DNA of 64,000 nt, taken from Paraburkholderia ginsengiterrae (GTDB taxonomy: Bacteria > Pseudomonadota > Gammaproteobacteria > Burkholderiales > Burkholderiaceae). Below are positions 27,968-36,438 of the stretch, in pieces. The first letter of the stretch is position 1. Each line of letters begins with the position of its first letter. The notes below the pieces were generated by a model that ran no database searches, was not told where the DNA came from, and saw only the letters and a list, made by a program, of their open reading frames with translations. The stretch is from assembly GCF_001645125.1 (NCBI RefSeq), contig NZ_LXKA01000132.1, forward strand, positions 62,001 through 126,000, given 5' to 3'. The position numbers and the translations under genes were made by a program.

Positions 27968-27982
27968 TGGCGGATTTCGCCA
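27968..27982. promoter_or_regulatory. AdpA-like TGGC box pair upstream of ugd
   Basis: Minus-strand TGGCGAAATC (27973-27982) matches TGGCBNAWTC exactly and overlaps plus-strand TGGCGGATTT (27968-27977), forming TGGCG-N5-CGCCA. It is 124-138 bases upstream of the ugd start and faces it. Confidence 0.45.
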
Positions 27983-28241
27983 ACATAATTTCCGTATATC
28001 GCAAAGTCTGCCCTCCGAACCACTATAGCCTCTGCGTCGAGGGAGGCTGCACTTATAACGAGCGGGGGACCTTACACGCCTCATCGCCTACGATGAGTCA
28101 GCTTTTACTCGCATTAGCCAAAATTGGGGCTTCTTCCGCCAGCGCGTTCCTCGCACGATTCGCCACACCTATGCTTAACCCGGGTCATCCGCAAGATGAT
28201 CTGACAGGCTCGCGCGAGCGTGGCCTGCCGCCTCGGAATTA

Positions 28242-28274
28242 AGCCTGCCTCTTCCAGAGCGCAGGCTCTTTTTT
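28242..28274 (+). terminator. Intrinsic terminator ahead of galU
   Basis: Stem AGCCTGC/GCAGGCT (28242-28248 with 28261-28267), then CTTTTTT. No plus-strand protein gene lies between ugd's start and this site, so it ends either a small RNA or the galU leader transcript. Confidence 0.7.
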
Positions 28275-28304
28275 GTCTAGCCATCACATACAGCCGAACA
28301 ACTC

Positions 28305-29186
28305 ATGCTTAAAGTTACCAAGGCAGTATTTCCGGTTGCGGGTCTTGGTACCCGGTTCCTCCCGGCCACGAAGGCCAGCCCGAAGGAGATGCTGCCGATC
28401 GTCGACAAGCCGTTGATTCAATACGCGGTTGAAGAGGCAATGGCGGCGGGAATCACGGAAATGATTTTTGTCACGGGCCGCAGCAAGCGCGCCATCGAGG
28501 ATCATTTCGACAAGTCCTATGAAGTCGAGGTCGAACTCGAAGCGCGCGGCAAGGACAAGCTGCTGGAGCTGGTGCGCAGCATCAAGCCGAGCCATGTGGA
28601 CTGCTTCTACGTACGTCAGCCGGAAGCGCTCGGTCTCGGCCACGCGGTGCTGTGCGCTGAGAAGCTGGTGGGCGACAAGCCATTCGCTGTGATTCTCGCG
28701 GACGACTTGCTGTACGGCACGCCGCCCGTCATGACGCAGATGATCGAGGTATTCGATCACTATCACAGCTCGGTAATCGGGGTCGAAGAGATTCCGCCGC
28801 AGGACACCAAGTCGTACGGCATTGTGGACGGCAAGAAGTGGGAAGACGCGATCATCAAGATGTCCGCCATCATCGAAAAGCCTGAGCCGGATGTCGCCCC
28901 GTCGAATCTCGGCGTGGTGGGCCGCTATGTGTTGAAGCCCCGGATTTTCGAACATCTTCGAGCACTGAAGCCAGGTGCCGGCGGCGAATTGCAACTCACC
29001 GACGCGATTCAGTCGCTGCTCGCAGACGAGCAGGTGCTGGCGTACAAGTACCACGGCACGCGATTCGACTGCGGCAGCAAGCTGGGATACCTGAAGGCGA
29101 CGGTCGAGTTCGCGCTACGTCACCCCGAGGTGGCTGCCAACTTTGGAGAGTACCTACTTACACGCTCGCCAGTACTCGGGGGCTGA
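28305..29186 (+). CDS. galU: UTP-glucose-1-phosphate uridylyltransferase
   Basis: Makes UDP-glucose from UTP and glucose-1-phosphate, the substrate of ugd and of glucosyl transfer. 293 residues with VAGLGTRFLPATKASPKEML at residues 11-30, the binding block ILADDLLYG, and IIEKPEPDVAPSNLGVVGRYV. The ribosome binding site is weak. It is a single gene after an intrinsic terminator, transcribed away from ugd. Placement beside ugd gives the pair glucose-1-P to UDP-glucose to UDP-glucuronate. Confidence 0.96.
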   Translation: MLKVTKAVFPVAGLGTRFLPATKASPKEMLPIVDKPLIQYAVEEAMAAGITEMIFVTGRSKRAIEDHFDKSYEVEVELEARGKDKLLELVRSIKPSHVDCFYVRQPEALGLGHAVLCAEKLVGDKPFAVILADDLLYGTPPVMTQMIEVFDHYHSSVIGVEEIPPQDTKSYGIVDGKKWEDAIIKMSAIIEKPEPDVAPSNLGVVGRYVLKPRIFEHLRALKPGAGGELQLTDAIQSLLADEQVLAYKYHGTRFDCGSKLGYLKATVEFALRHPEVAANFGEYLLTRSPVLGG

Positions 29187-29377
29187 CTGTCTGGTCGTCG
29201 TAGATATGGACAACAGACGATTGAGGGGCGTCGAACGCATCACGGTCTGATTCGCTTAACCAAATCAGCCAAGATTGTGGTTCATTCAGCCACCCTTTCA
29301 TTACTCCAGTACGGCTTCGGTAATATCAAACCGCATTCAATTTCCGGCGATTTAACGTAGCGGGTGTGCAAGGAGTT

Positions 29378-29686
29378 ATGGGCGAGTTTATTCCGGAGTA
29401 TCTGATTCGAGAACAGGCAGCCGTGGGTGCGCTCGTGTTGTTCGCCATTCTGCGCGTTGTCGCTGCTGCCGTTGCCTTCGAGAAGGGCTGGCGCATATCC
29501 GTCACGCAAGCTTGTTGCATAGCGACAGCGGGACTGTACTGCCTGCCCCAGCTTTTCGATCTGCTCGTGCATTTGTATGGAATGCGAGCCGCAGCTGCCG
29601 CCGCGGAACTCGAGGGCAAGGCGGCGGGGTCTGCGATTGCACTCTTCTTGGCACCTATTCTCAGTCATAAGCTCGGCTACGAATAG
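29378..29686 (+). CDS. Small hypothetical membrane protein (102 aa)
   Basis: Unrecognised. Three hydrophobic segments are visible (about residues 13-33, 42-62 and an alanine-rich one near 84-98). AAGGAG lies very close to the chosen ATG, and a GTG four codons earlier is an alternative. Composition is natural for a membrane protein, whereas the opposing minus-strand frame is not. It follows galU on the same strand after 190 bases. A role in polysaccharide production is only suggested by position. Confidence 0.55.
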   Translation: MGEFIPEYLIREQAAVGALVLFAILRVVAAAVAFEKGWRISVTQACCIATAGLYCLPQLFDLLVHLYGMRAAAAAAELEGKAAGSAIALFLAPILSHKLGYE

Positions 29687-29916
29687 TTGCGCTTAGCGTC
29701 TCAAGCCGTTGTTGTTCCGCTCGTAGATCTCGCGAATAAATCGCGAAGACCATTGTCGCCAAATCCCGATCATTGCCACGCCAACGCTCAAATACTTCTT
29801 AACCCATTTGAGTGATTTCCTATCGGACAGCGATTCTTCAATGGGCCACCAGTCAAGCTCCGTTGGGAATTTGAACCTGGTCCGGCGGCCCGACTTCCTA
29901 CTTCCGTAAGCGAAAG

Positions 29917-30648
29917 CTATTTCGCTGTAGTTCCTGTGCCACCAGTGCCGCCCGTTCCGCCGGTTGCTCCACCGCCGGTTCCCCCGGAGGAGCTGGGCGC
30001 CGCCGCCCCGGCCGCAGTGGCAGCGGCTGTTAACGACGCGACTGGTTGACCATTCGAGGTAATCGCGCCAGCAGCCAGCAGAGTGTCCAGATCCGCATCC
30101 GCGCCGGGCTGCCCCGGGGTAAACGAAACTGTCAGGAACGACGACGAAGAAAGCGTGATCCCATACGTCTTCTTGATGAGCGCCGCCACCGCCGCCTCGG
30201 CATTCGCAATCACCGTGCTATTCGACAGTGCGTTCTGGTACGACACGTTAGAAGTGATGCCAGCGAGCAATCCGCTAACGGTCGTGCCCAATTGCGCCGC
30301 GATATAGTCCAGCAACAATTCCGTCAGCGGCGTCACGTTGTAAGTGCCCGCGCCGGCAGCGAACGAATGGAGCGCGGTGGCGCCGCTCGACGCAGTGATC
30401 GAACACGGTCCGTCGAACTTAAAGGTTGCTGAATACGCGCCGTTTGCATTAGCCGTCGCACTCCCCGCACCGTTCTTGCAAGTCAGTACAATGCTTGCGT
30501 TTGCCATTGCCGCGCCCACAGCGGCCGTCCCGCTCACCGTCGCGCCCGGCGAATCGCCGCTGCCACCGCATGCGACCAGCGCACTTGTCGCCAGCACTAT
30601 CGATCCGAACTGCAGCGTGCGCAGCGTGGCGCCGTTTAGAAGCTTCAT
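29917..30648 (-). CDS. Putative lipoprotein with Gly/Thr-rich tail
   Basis: 243 residues. Signal peptide followed by lipobox LVAC at about residue 27 and GGSGD, which predicts outer-membrane sorting. The body looks like a carboxypeptidase-regulatory-like fold (residues 38-90) followed by a helical segment. The C terminus is low complexity, built of GGTGG units. It starts 22 bases after the YjbH-like gene on the same strand, so the pair is cotranscribed. E. coli yjbEFGH likewise pairs a lipoprotein with YjbH for exopolysaccharide. Its own family is not recognised. Confidence 0.75.
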   Translation of the reverse strand: MKLLNGATLRTLQFGSIVLATSALVACGGSGDSPGATVSGTAAVGAAMANASIVLTCKNGAGSATANANGAYSATFKFDGPCSITASSGATALHSFAAGAGTYNVTPLTELLLDYIAAQLGTTVSGLLAGITSNVSYQNALSNSTVIANAEAAVAALIKKTYGITLSSSSFLTVSFTPGQPGADADLDTLLAAGAITSNGQPVASLTAAATAAGAAAPSSSGGTGGGATGGTGGTGGTGTTAK

Positions 30649-30670
30649 CGCCTATCTCCCAAGAAAGTCA

Positions 30671-33046
30671 TTAACAATTGACCGGCACCAGCGCCTGTCC
30701 GTCGCTTACGCCCTGCAAATCTTTTCCGCAGACGCCATGTGAAAGTGCGGCACCCGTTGATATAGCAGGCACACTCGCCTGCGGCTTCGGCTTCGTTTCG
30801 TTGCTATCGGGTCGCCCGTAACGCAGGTACGCATCACGCATCCGGTAAAGCTGGGTCGAGAAGTACTCGCCGCTAAAGCGCCCCTGATTCAGCAGGAACT
30901 GCTGCGTGCTATACGGAAAGGTCATGTTCTCTGCCGCACTGGTCGTCAGGTAATTCGTCGAACCAACCTTGGTGCGGAAGTCGAGCCCGAACTGTTCCGA
31001 TCCGTATACCTGACTGATCCCGGGCTTCATGCCCTGGCGCAACGTCAGCGGGAAGCTGATTGCGGCGCCCACGAACGTGCCCTGCCCGCTATGCTCGCCA
31101 TGCACGCTCACCGAAACGTCGTCGAACCAGCGCGTCAGCGTTGCGACCGGTCCCTTGTCTCCACCGACAAAGCGCGCTACGCCCGCTTCAATCCACAGCT
31201 TCCAGGACGGCTGCACCCAGCGGTAAGTCAACTCGGCATTCTTCTCACTCGGCAATTGGTCATGGCCCGGTTCATGGTGCAAATAGGCAAGTCGCAGGCG
31301 AATCAGGTCGGGGCGCCCCGGCACGAACACCGTTGTTTCGTTTTGCACGCCGACATACGAGTAATCGAACTTGCCGACCGATGCCACGTTGAACACCTGC
31401 GGCACGATCCAGAAGCTTTGCGCCAACGCGACCGAATTCAGGCCGCCACGCAGGCGGTAGTTGCTGAATACGCGGCCGTCATCCATGTTCTTCGTGTTGT
31501 AGAGCGGTGCGATATAGCTCGCATACAACTCCGCACCCCGCCACAGCGGTACGAACCCTTCAATGTTGGCGCCAACGGAGACGTCGAAGTTGCCGTACTC
31601 AGTGCCGTACAGGTAACTGAGGACCGGCTCGATCTGGATGCGCGTGAGCCCATGCGTGTGCTCGTTGCCATGCCACGCGATCGAATCCGCGTCGTAAGTC
31701 GGACGCGTGCGCATCGTCATCGATGCGCCAGCAGCCGTCGGCGCACCACCCTCAACAAACTGCGCAAATGCGTCTCGATCGACAATGACCTCGCCCAACG
31801 GCTCGTTGGCCTTCTTGATGACCACGTGAATCTTGTCCGTGCCGCGCGGCGCATTCACGCTCGCCACGCCGAGCACGATGCCGAGCGCATCCGCTTCGTT
31901 CTGGTTGTAACGATGGTTCTCGTACTCGACCACCAGATCGCGACCGCTCATCCCGACGCGCACACGCTCAAGGCCGGCGGCAAAAAGTTGCGCAGCGATT
32001 TCATCGAGCGAGGAGGTATCCAGCGCTTCCGGAATGGCGGGAGACTGCGCATCTGTCAATTTGTCAGCCGTCACGTCACTCAGCATCACGGACGCATATG
32101 ACTGCAGCGGTGGCACAAACGTAATCGGCGCCGCGGTCAGCGCGTTGTTGGTACTGGTGGTCGCGTGCGTGTCCACCGGTTGCAGGCTGGCGAGACGGAT
32201 TGGACCGTCATTGTCGGCATCGGCGGCGTGGGCGACCGGCACCTGTGGACCCTCGCACAAGCCGCTTGCACAACGCGCACTGCTGAAGCGTTTGCCCAGC
32301 GGAATCTGAATCCCCACCGAGAACGAGGTGCGCGGTGAAGCGCCGTTCGTCGACCCGATCGACCGCATGAACGTACCAATCACGTTCGCATCGGCTAGCC
32401 AGCTTATCCGCGGGGACTGATAGCGCACGCCGGCATAAGGTGTTTTCGAATCGTCTTCTGCGAGCAGCGACAGCCCCGTGTTCCATAGCGAGAGTTGCGC
32501 ACCGCCGAATAAACCATCAAGGCGATCGCCTTGTCCATAACCAGCAGTCAACGTCACCGGTCCAAATGCTTGCGACACAACGCCGTATTTCGAGCGGAAG
32601 AAATGCGTCTGCCCGCCAATGTCAGTCACACCAAAGGCGATGTCCGGCTGATACTTGAAGAACTTCGGCACTTCGAGCTTGATATCCGCCATCAGGTGAC
32701 GAACGACGAAATGCTCTTCATGTGCAAGCGGGACCGATACGTTCGCCGGATAATTTGCCAGTCCACCTGCCAGCTCAACATACGGAAACAAGCCAACAGC
32801 GCCCCAGTAGACCTGGGATCCAGTCGCTGTCTTCGCATACCGAGGATCGATGAAATCGTTGTATTGCACCTCACCGACACCTTCAGGCAATGCAAATCCA
32901 TACGGAATAACCAGACCGCCAGCCTGGCCTAGTGCGTTCAACGCCGGATCGACGGCATGCGCCGAAGTCGAAAACGTCAGGATAGCGGCCAACGCCAAGG
33001 TCCTACGGCTTCCTATCGGTTCCAGTCCAAACGAGTTTCCGCTCAT
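30671..33046 (-). CDS. YjbH-like exopolysaccharide-associated outer-membrane protein
   Basis: 791 residues with a signal peptide ending near SAHA (about residue 29). The N-terminal block DPALNALGQAGGLVIPYGFALPEGVGEVQYND and repeated beta-strand segments with aromatic ends (for example GAVGLFPYVELAGGLANY) match the YjbH (DUF940) family. These are predicted outer-membrane beta-barrels in exopolysaccharide operons. A second barrel-like half runs from about residue 480 to 740. It is the first gene of a two-gene leftward unit with the lipoprotein. No clear ribosome binding site is seen before the ATG. Confidence 0.82.
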   Translation of the reverse strand: MSGNSFGLEPIGSRRTLALAAILTFSTSAHAVDPALNALGQAGGLVIPYGFALPEGVGEVQYNDFIDPRYAKTATGSQVYWGAVGLFPYVELAGGLANYPANVSVPLAHEEHFVVRHLMADIKLEVPKFFKYQPDIAFGVTDIGGQTHFFRSKYGVVSQAFGPVTLTAGYGQGDRLDGLFGGAQLSLWNTGLSLLAEDDSKTPYAGVRYQSPRISWLADANVIGTFMRSIGSTNGASPRTSFSVGIQIPLGKRFSSARCASGLCEGPQVPVAHAADADNDGPIRLASLQPVDTHATTSTNNALTAAPITFVPPLQSYASVMLSDVTADKLTDAQSPAIPEALDTSSLDEIAAQLFAAGLERVRVGMSGRDLVVEYENHRYNQNEADALGIVLGVASVNAPRGTDKIHVVIKKANEPLGEVIVDRDAFAQFVEGGAPTAAGASMTMRTRPTYDADSIAWHGNEHTHGLTRIQIEPVLSYLYGTEYGNFDVSVGANIEGFVPLWRGAELYASYIAPLYNTKNMDDGRVFSNYRLRGGLNSVALAQSFWIVPQVFNVASVGKFDYSYVGVQNETTVFVPGRPDLIRLRLAYLHHEPGHDQLPSEKNAELTYRWVQPSWKLWIEAGVARFVGGDKGPVATLTRWFDDVSVSVHGEHSGQGTFVGAAISFPLTLRQGMKPGISQVYGSEQFGLDFRTKVGSTNYLTTSAAENMTFPYSTQQFLLNQGRFSGEYFSTQLYRMRDAYLRYGRPDSNETKPKPQASVPAISTGAALSHGVCGKDLQGVSDGQALVPVNC

Positions 33047-33618
33047 GTCTATAGTTTTAGGTATAAAAAGGCACGGCGTTGAATGGAGCCCTTGTCAATC
33101 ACCATCACAACTCACGGCTGCAATGCGACATTCAAGTAAGTCGACCTATAGAGAGGCCTTAAATATAAAATTGAGTAGATATCCTATATATATGAACAGA
33201 AATAACCGCACACCAAGTCATGCTAAAGAGCGCTCTCAACAACAGCCGAGTATATAAATACCTTCTCGTTGCGGTGCATCATACATAGTCCACCGCATCG
33301 AAAATGGCGGCTGACGGAAAAAGCTAACATGTTGGCGGATTACTACACTTAACTGTTCGTGGGAAATCAACGCGAAATCTTGTGCCTCTCCGCCGAACAG
33401 TTCAGCGAGTTCAGCATCAATGGTTTCCCTGGTCGACGTGACGAAGCGTTGCCAGTGGTATTTGAAGCGCTTCCGGATAATCTCGATCAGATATCGAAGA
33501 ACGCCTCGTGCTAAATAAATCAGCGCTCTATCGTGTCCCGATCCATGTAGCGATGAATGCCCGCGTTGACGGAATGAAACTGGCGACACCGGTCTTCGCG
33601 CGAGTGTCGAAGGCACGC
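33047..33618. other. Intergenic region upstream of the YjbH-like gene
   Basis: AT-rich around 33160-33235 (runs such as ATATCCTATATATATGA), suitable for the promoter of the YjbH gene. A minus-strand frame covers 33236 onward, and its C-terminal 90 codons look fairly natural, but no start codon supports it and it reads through the terminator next to it; possibly a relic. Confidence 0.4.
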
Positions 33619-33652
33619 AAAAAAAAGCCTGCTCGCACGGGGAGCGGCAGGC
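33619..33652 (-). terminator. Intrinsic terminator
   Basis: GCCTGC/GCAGGC stem, extended by an inner CGC/GCG after a one-base bulge, followed on the minus strand by TTTTTTTT. It is the 3' half of candidate small RNA copy B. Confidence 0.75.
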
Positions 33653-33694
33653 CGAAACTCCGAAGGGTGCGAGGACCAGCTCGGTCCCCCCTCG
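33619..33694 (-). ncRNA. Candidate small RNA 3' end: double hairpin plus intrinsic terminator (copy B)
   Basis: On the minus strand an outer stem CGAGGG/CCCTTCG (33694-33689 with 33667-33661, one G-U pair) encloses a perfect GGACC/GGTCC hairpin. After eight bases comes a terminator that starts GCCTGCCGCTCC, exactly as in copy A, closes with GCAGGC and ends in eight Ts. No protein gene on this strand lies within 1.5 kb upstream. A TTGCCG and TACTCT 19 bases apart upstream could be a weak promoter. The two copies face each other across the exopolysaccharide locus. Interpretation as a small RNA is inference. Confidence 0.45.
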
Positions 33695-34077
33695 AAGTGC
33701 CAACGCAAAGAGTAGGCCAATTTAAGGCTTTGCCGGCAAGAATGACTGAAGATGCCAAAACGTTGGCTGTACGGGACCAAATAAGAGGAAAACTCTGACG
33801 GTATGCTATTCAAATACATAGGTTTGGGGTGTGGGCGCTGAACCGCGCAACGCACGGAGCGCCGCCCAGTGAGTTTCGGCGGAATCTGTCAATGTTTCGG
33901 CGGACCAGGTTAGATCCGACCGGAGACTATCGGTCTTGGGTTCTTAGCCTCGTGTGGCGTCACCTGGATGCAGCCGCCTGCACGATAAGGATGGCTACCC
34001 TTCTTTTGCGCTCATGCTAGGCAAAGCCGCGTCCATAACCAATTGCTGCTTGCCTCCACCTGCACAGCCCATCCATC
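33695..34077. other. Gap without recognised gene
   Basis: Short overlapping frames only; possible promoter of small RNA copy B near 33700-33760. Nothing else seen. Confidence 0.4.
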
Positions 34078-34461
34078 ATGACTCGGCTGCTAGATTTCGA
34101 CCTGCTTGCGCGCACGGAACTGTTGACCTATCTCGTTGTTTCACAATTGGTCATGCGTCAGAGGACCGGGCGATGGCTCAAGGTCGAGCACCTCGTCGAG
34201 TGCACACATCTCTGGCTGCGTTTAAACGGTCACCAGGCTGACTGGCTGCAGCGCACGACGCTGGCCTGCCGTGCGCAATCTCTGGCGGAGAAAATAGCAC
34301 GGTCCTCCCAAAGAAAGTACGACGCGAGAACCGTGGTACCCATGTTTTTCGGCAGCTTGCGCCTCGACTTACGGTCTTCGGCAGTGGTCGAGATCTTCGT
34401 CATCTGCGCGGCGAATCTCCCTGGTCAGCTAGACTTCCCCAACAGGCCGGGCGCTACGTGA
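34078..34461 (+). CDS. Hypothetical protein (127 aa), doubtful
   Basis: Unrecognised. The translation from the ATG has a plausible soluble, helical composition (MTRLLDFDLLARTELLTYLV...) and is less Arg/Ser/Cys-rich than nearby shadow frames. There is no ribosome binding site and no known motif. It sits in a decayed stretch next to a truncated response regulator and a truncated DUF3443 gene, so it may be a relic. Confidence 0.3.
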   Translation: MTRLLDFDLLARTELLTYLVVSQLVMRQRTGRWLKVEHLVECTHLWLRLNGHQADWLQRTTLACRAQSLAEKIARSSQRKYDARTVVPMFFGSLRLDLRSSAVVEIFVICAANLPGQLDFPNRPGAT

Positions 34462-34748
34462 CATGGGTGTTGCAGACTAGGACTGCGGAGTGCGCGCGAT
34501 GTGTGTCGATAATACGGTCGAGTGAAAACTTAAAGAATCCGAATAATGTCGATTGACGACCGCCCGACCGGCACGACACATCGTAGTCTCTTTCCCGCAG
34601 TTGACATTTCTTGACAATTTTCTCGTGTACTTTCGCGTAGACTCGCGCGTCGAAGTGCATGCACCCATACAGGTGTTGCCTACCAATTCGTCGACCTGCT
34701 CGCCACCGATCACTCACGTCGCGGCACTCCGCAAGCGCAACTGTTCAC

Positions 34749-35174
34749 ATGAGAATCGCCATCCTTGAGTCCGATGCCGTGGCACTTGACCGCGCGCTCG
34801 AAACCCTGTCATCCGCTGGGCATCTCTGCTTTGGCGCACTCTGCGACCAAACATTACGCACGCTGGTCAACCAGGTGGTCGTCGATCTGGTGTTACTCGA
34901 TTGGGTGGCGCCGGATCCACTCCGCTACGATACGCTGCGCGGCCTGTGCAGTCATGGATCCGTGATTCCCGTTGTCTTGTGCGTAACGTCGCGAACGTCG
35001 CAGCAAGTGGTTGCCGCAGGACTGAAGGGCGGCGCGAACATCTGCCTCCAGAAGCCACTCGGCAGCGCGCAGTCGCTTGCGCACATTCATGCTTTTTGTG
35101 CGTCATGGCAATCTTTCCAGATGAACGGTAGCATGCTAGCGGACGGTTCTGTAGCTCTAGCACCATTTCATTAG
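34749..35174 (+). CDS. Receiver-only response regulator, probably truncated
   Basis: 141 residues forming a CheY-like receiver: MRIAILESDAVALDRALETL start, the phospho-acceptor Asp in VVDLVLLDWVAP (about residue 47) and the conserved Lys in ICLQKPLG (about residue 99). The acidic pair near the N terminus is Glu-Ser-Asp instead of Asp-Asp. Related Burkholderia proteins begin the same way but carry a DNA-binding output domain; here the protein ends soon after the receiver. It has no histidine kinase nearby. Either a stand-alone receiver or the remaining half of a broken regulator. Confidence 0.6.
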   Translation: MRIAILESDAVALDRALETLSSAGHLCFGALCDQTLRTLVNQVVVDLVLLDWVAPDPLRYDTLRGLCSHGSVIPVVLCVTSRTSQQVVAAGLKGGANICLQKPLGSAQSLAHIHAFCASWQSFQMNGSMLADGSVALAPFH

Positions 35175-35239
35175 GCCAGCCGAGTTTCCGTATTCGATAA
35201 AGCATCCGCCGCAAAGATGGCGGATTAATGCAACGTACC

Positions 35240-35815
35240 TCAGTACGCAATATAGGGCCCGGCTCCGCCAGGCGTCGATTGCTGCTCGACGGCGGCATAG
35301 ACGTTACGCCCATAGAAGAACGGCATGCCCCAGACGAAGATCGCCGAGGAGACGCAAGCCGGACCGGCTAGCAGCGGCACCACTGAATTGCCGCCGCGGT
35401 TCTGCTCGGGTTCCGCGCCATTGCCGACGTCAATCGAGACGGCACTGTTCGTACCGTTCACACCCTCAATCATGGCGCTCAACTGCTGAGTTGATGCGGG
35501 GCAGTAATACAGGTTGTTTCTGCTCGCGCAGACAGGGAGCACTCTAGTTTGAAAGAATAGTCCATTCGACCCACTGTCCACGATACTCCTCGAGTAGTTC
35601 GTTCCATTTAGTGCCGTCGTGAACGTGCCGCTGGACGGACTGAGCCCGATCACCTGCGCGTTGCCCAAGCCATTATTGCTCTGCGTACCGATGCCGAACA
35701 ACGGTTGCCCCGTGAGCGAAGTCTGCCCGCTCGGCGAGACGGCTGGCAACATCAATATCGAACCGTTGTTATTTGGTCGCGAAGTCAGGGACGGGGACCT
35801 GTCTCGAACCGGCAA
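35240..35815 (-). pseudogene. DUF3443 family protein, N-terminally truncated
   Basis: The 191 residues match the C-terminal part of the Burkholderia DUF3443 family: GQPLFGIGTQSNNGLG, the SIVDSGSNGLFF block, YYCPAS, and the ending WGMPFFYGRNVYAAVEQQST. Full members have a signal or lipoprotein N terminus and another 200 or so residues. Here homology stops at about NNGSILMLPAV, and the sequence ahead of it is unrelated and contains no continuation in another frame. The missing 5' half makes this a remnant. Confidence 0.7.
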
Positions 35816-36438
35816 GCCGGGATGCGCCGTCTAGCCCTTTCGGGCCACGCGGAAACTCGACCTGTGACCGTCAGTAATGGACGAAGCGGCCTCTAAGGCA
35901 TGAAAGTCGGCGTCCCCAAGTGCTTAGTGACCGACTTGATGATTCGCGAGCGGAAATGACTATTGCCCCCTGGAGAGCGGTCGTTGAGGTCGTGCTCGCT
36001 CGAAAGAAGGCGGAGGGTCGGGAGTGTGAATTCGCGACGCAGAAAGCTGTAGCCCGGCTGCTCGACGCCGTCACCGTCGGCAGTCCGTCCCATTGCGGAC
36101 ATAGGACGCATCCCGGCTCAATGTCATCAATGGCCGATCAAGAGCCAGTGATCGGCGAGGAACTCAACGACGAGTCGTCGGCCATTGCAGACGTTAGGAC
36201 GATCTCGGGTCTACGTCACCAATGCGGCGGATTGCTGACCGCTGCGCCGCTTGAAGTTGAGCGGCGGCGTCCCGCACTAGCGAACTCACACTCACGACCC
36301 GTTGGCGCCAGCCGCACAGTCGGCCAATCAGGGGCCGCTAACAGAGACGTTCGGTCATCCACACCAAAGTATCGGCGGCAGCAGTTCGGCCGAAGTGGAC
36401 CAAGTTCGCCGACCGCAGGACGTTAGTCCCGTTCCTCC
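35816..36438. other. Non-coding or decayed region
   Basis: About 620 bases between the truncated DUF3443 gene and the IclR gene. One plus-strand frame of 168 codons exists, but it lacks a ribosome binding site and has shadow-like composition after residue 60. No repeat or insertion sequence end was seen at the truncation point. Confidence 0.45.

Larger units (their letters stand above)
27845..28304. other. Divergent control region between ugd and galU
   Basis: 460 bases without a gene. It contains the TGGC box pair at 27968-27982 and a strong plus-strand terminator at 28242-28274, only 30 bases before the galU ATG. A perfect 12-base palindrome (two 6-base GCTCGC/GCGAGC arms) lies at about 28209-28220. 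The layout suggests either a small transcript ending before galU or a leader that attenuates galU. Confidence 0.5.

Noticed and set aside
33236-33703. Minus-strand frame of 155 codons
   Set aside because: The first third reads through the candidate small RNA terminator and no start codon supports the more natural C-terminal part. Possibly a relic; no function can be named.
35920-36426. Plus-strand frame of 168 codons
   Set aside because: No ribosome binding site, shadow-like composition after residue 60 and no motif.
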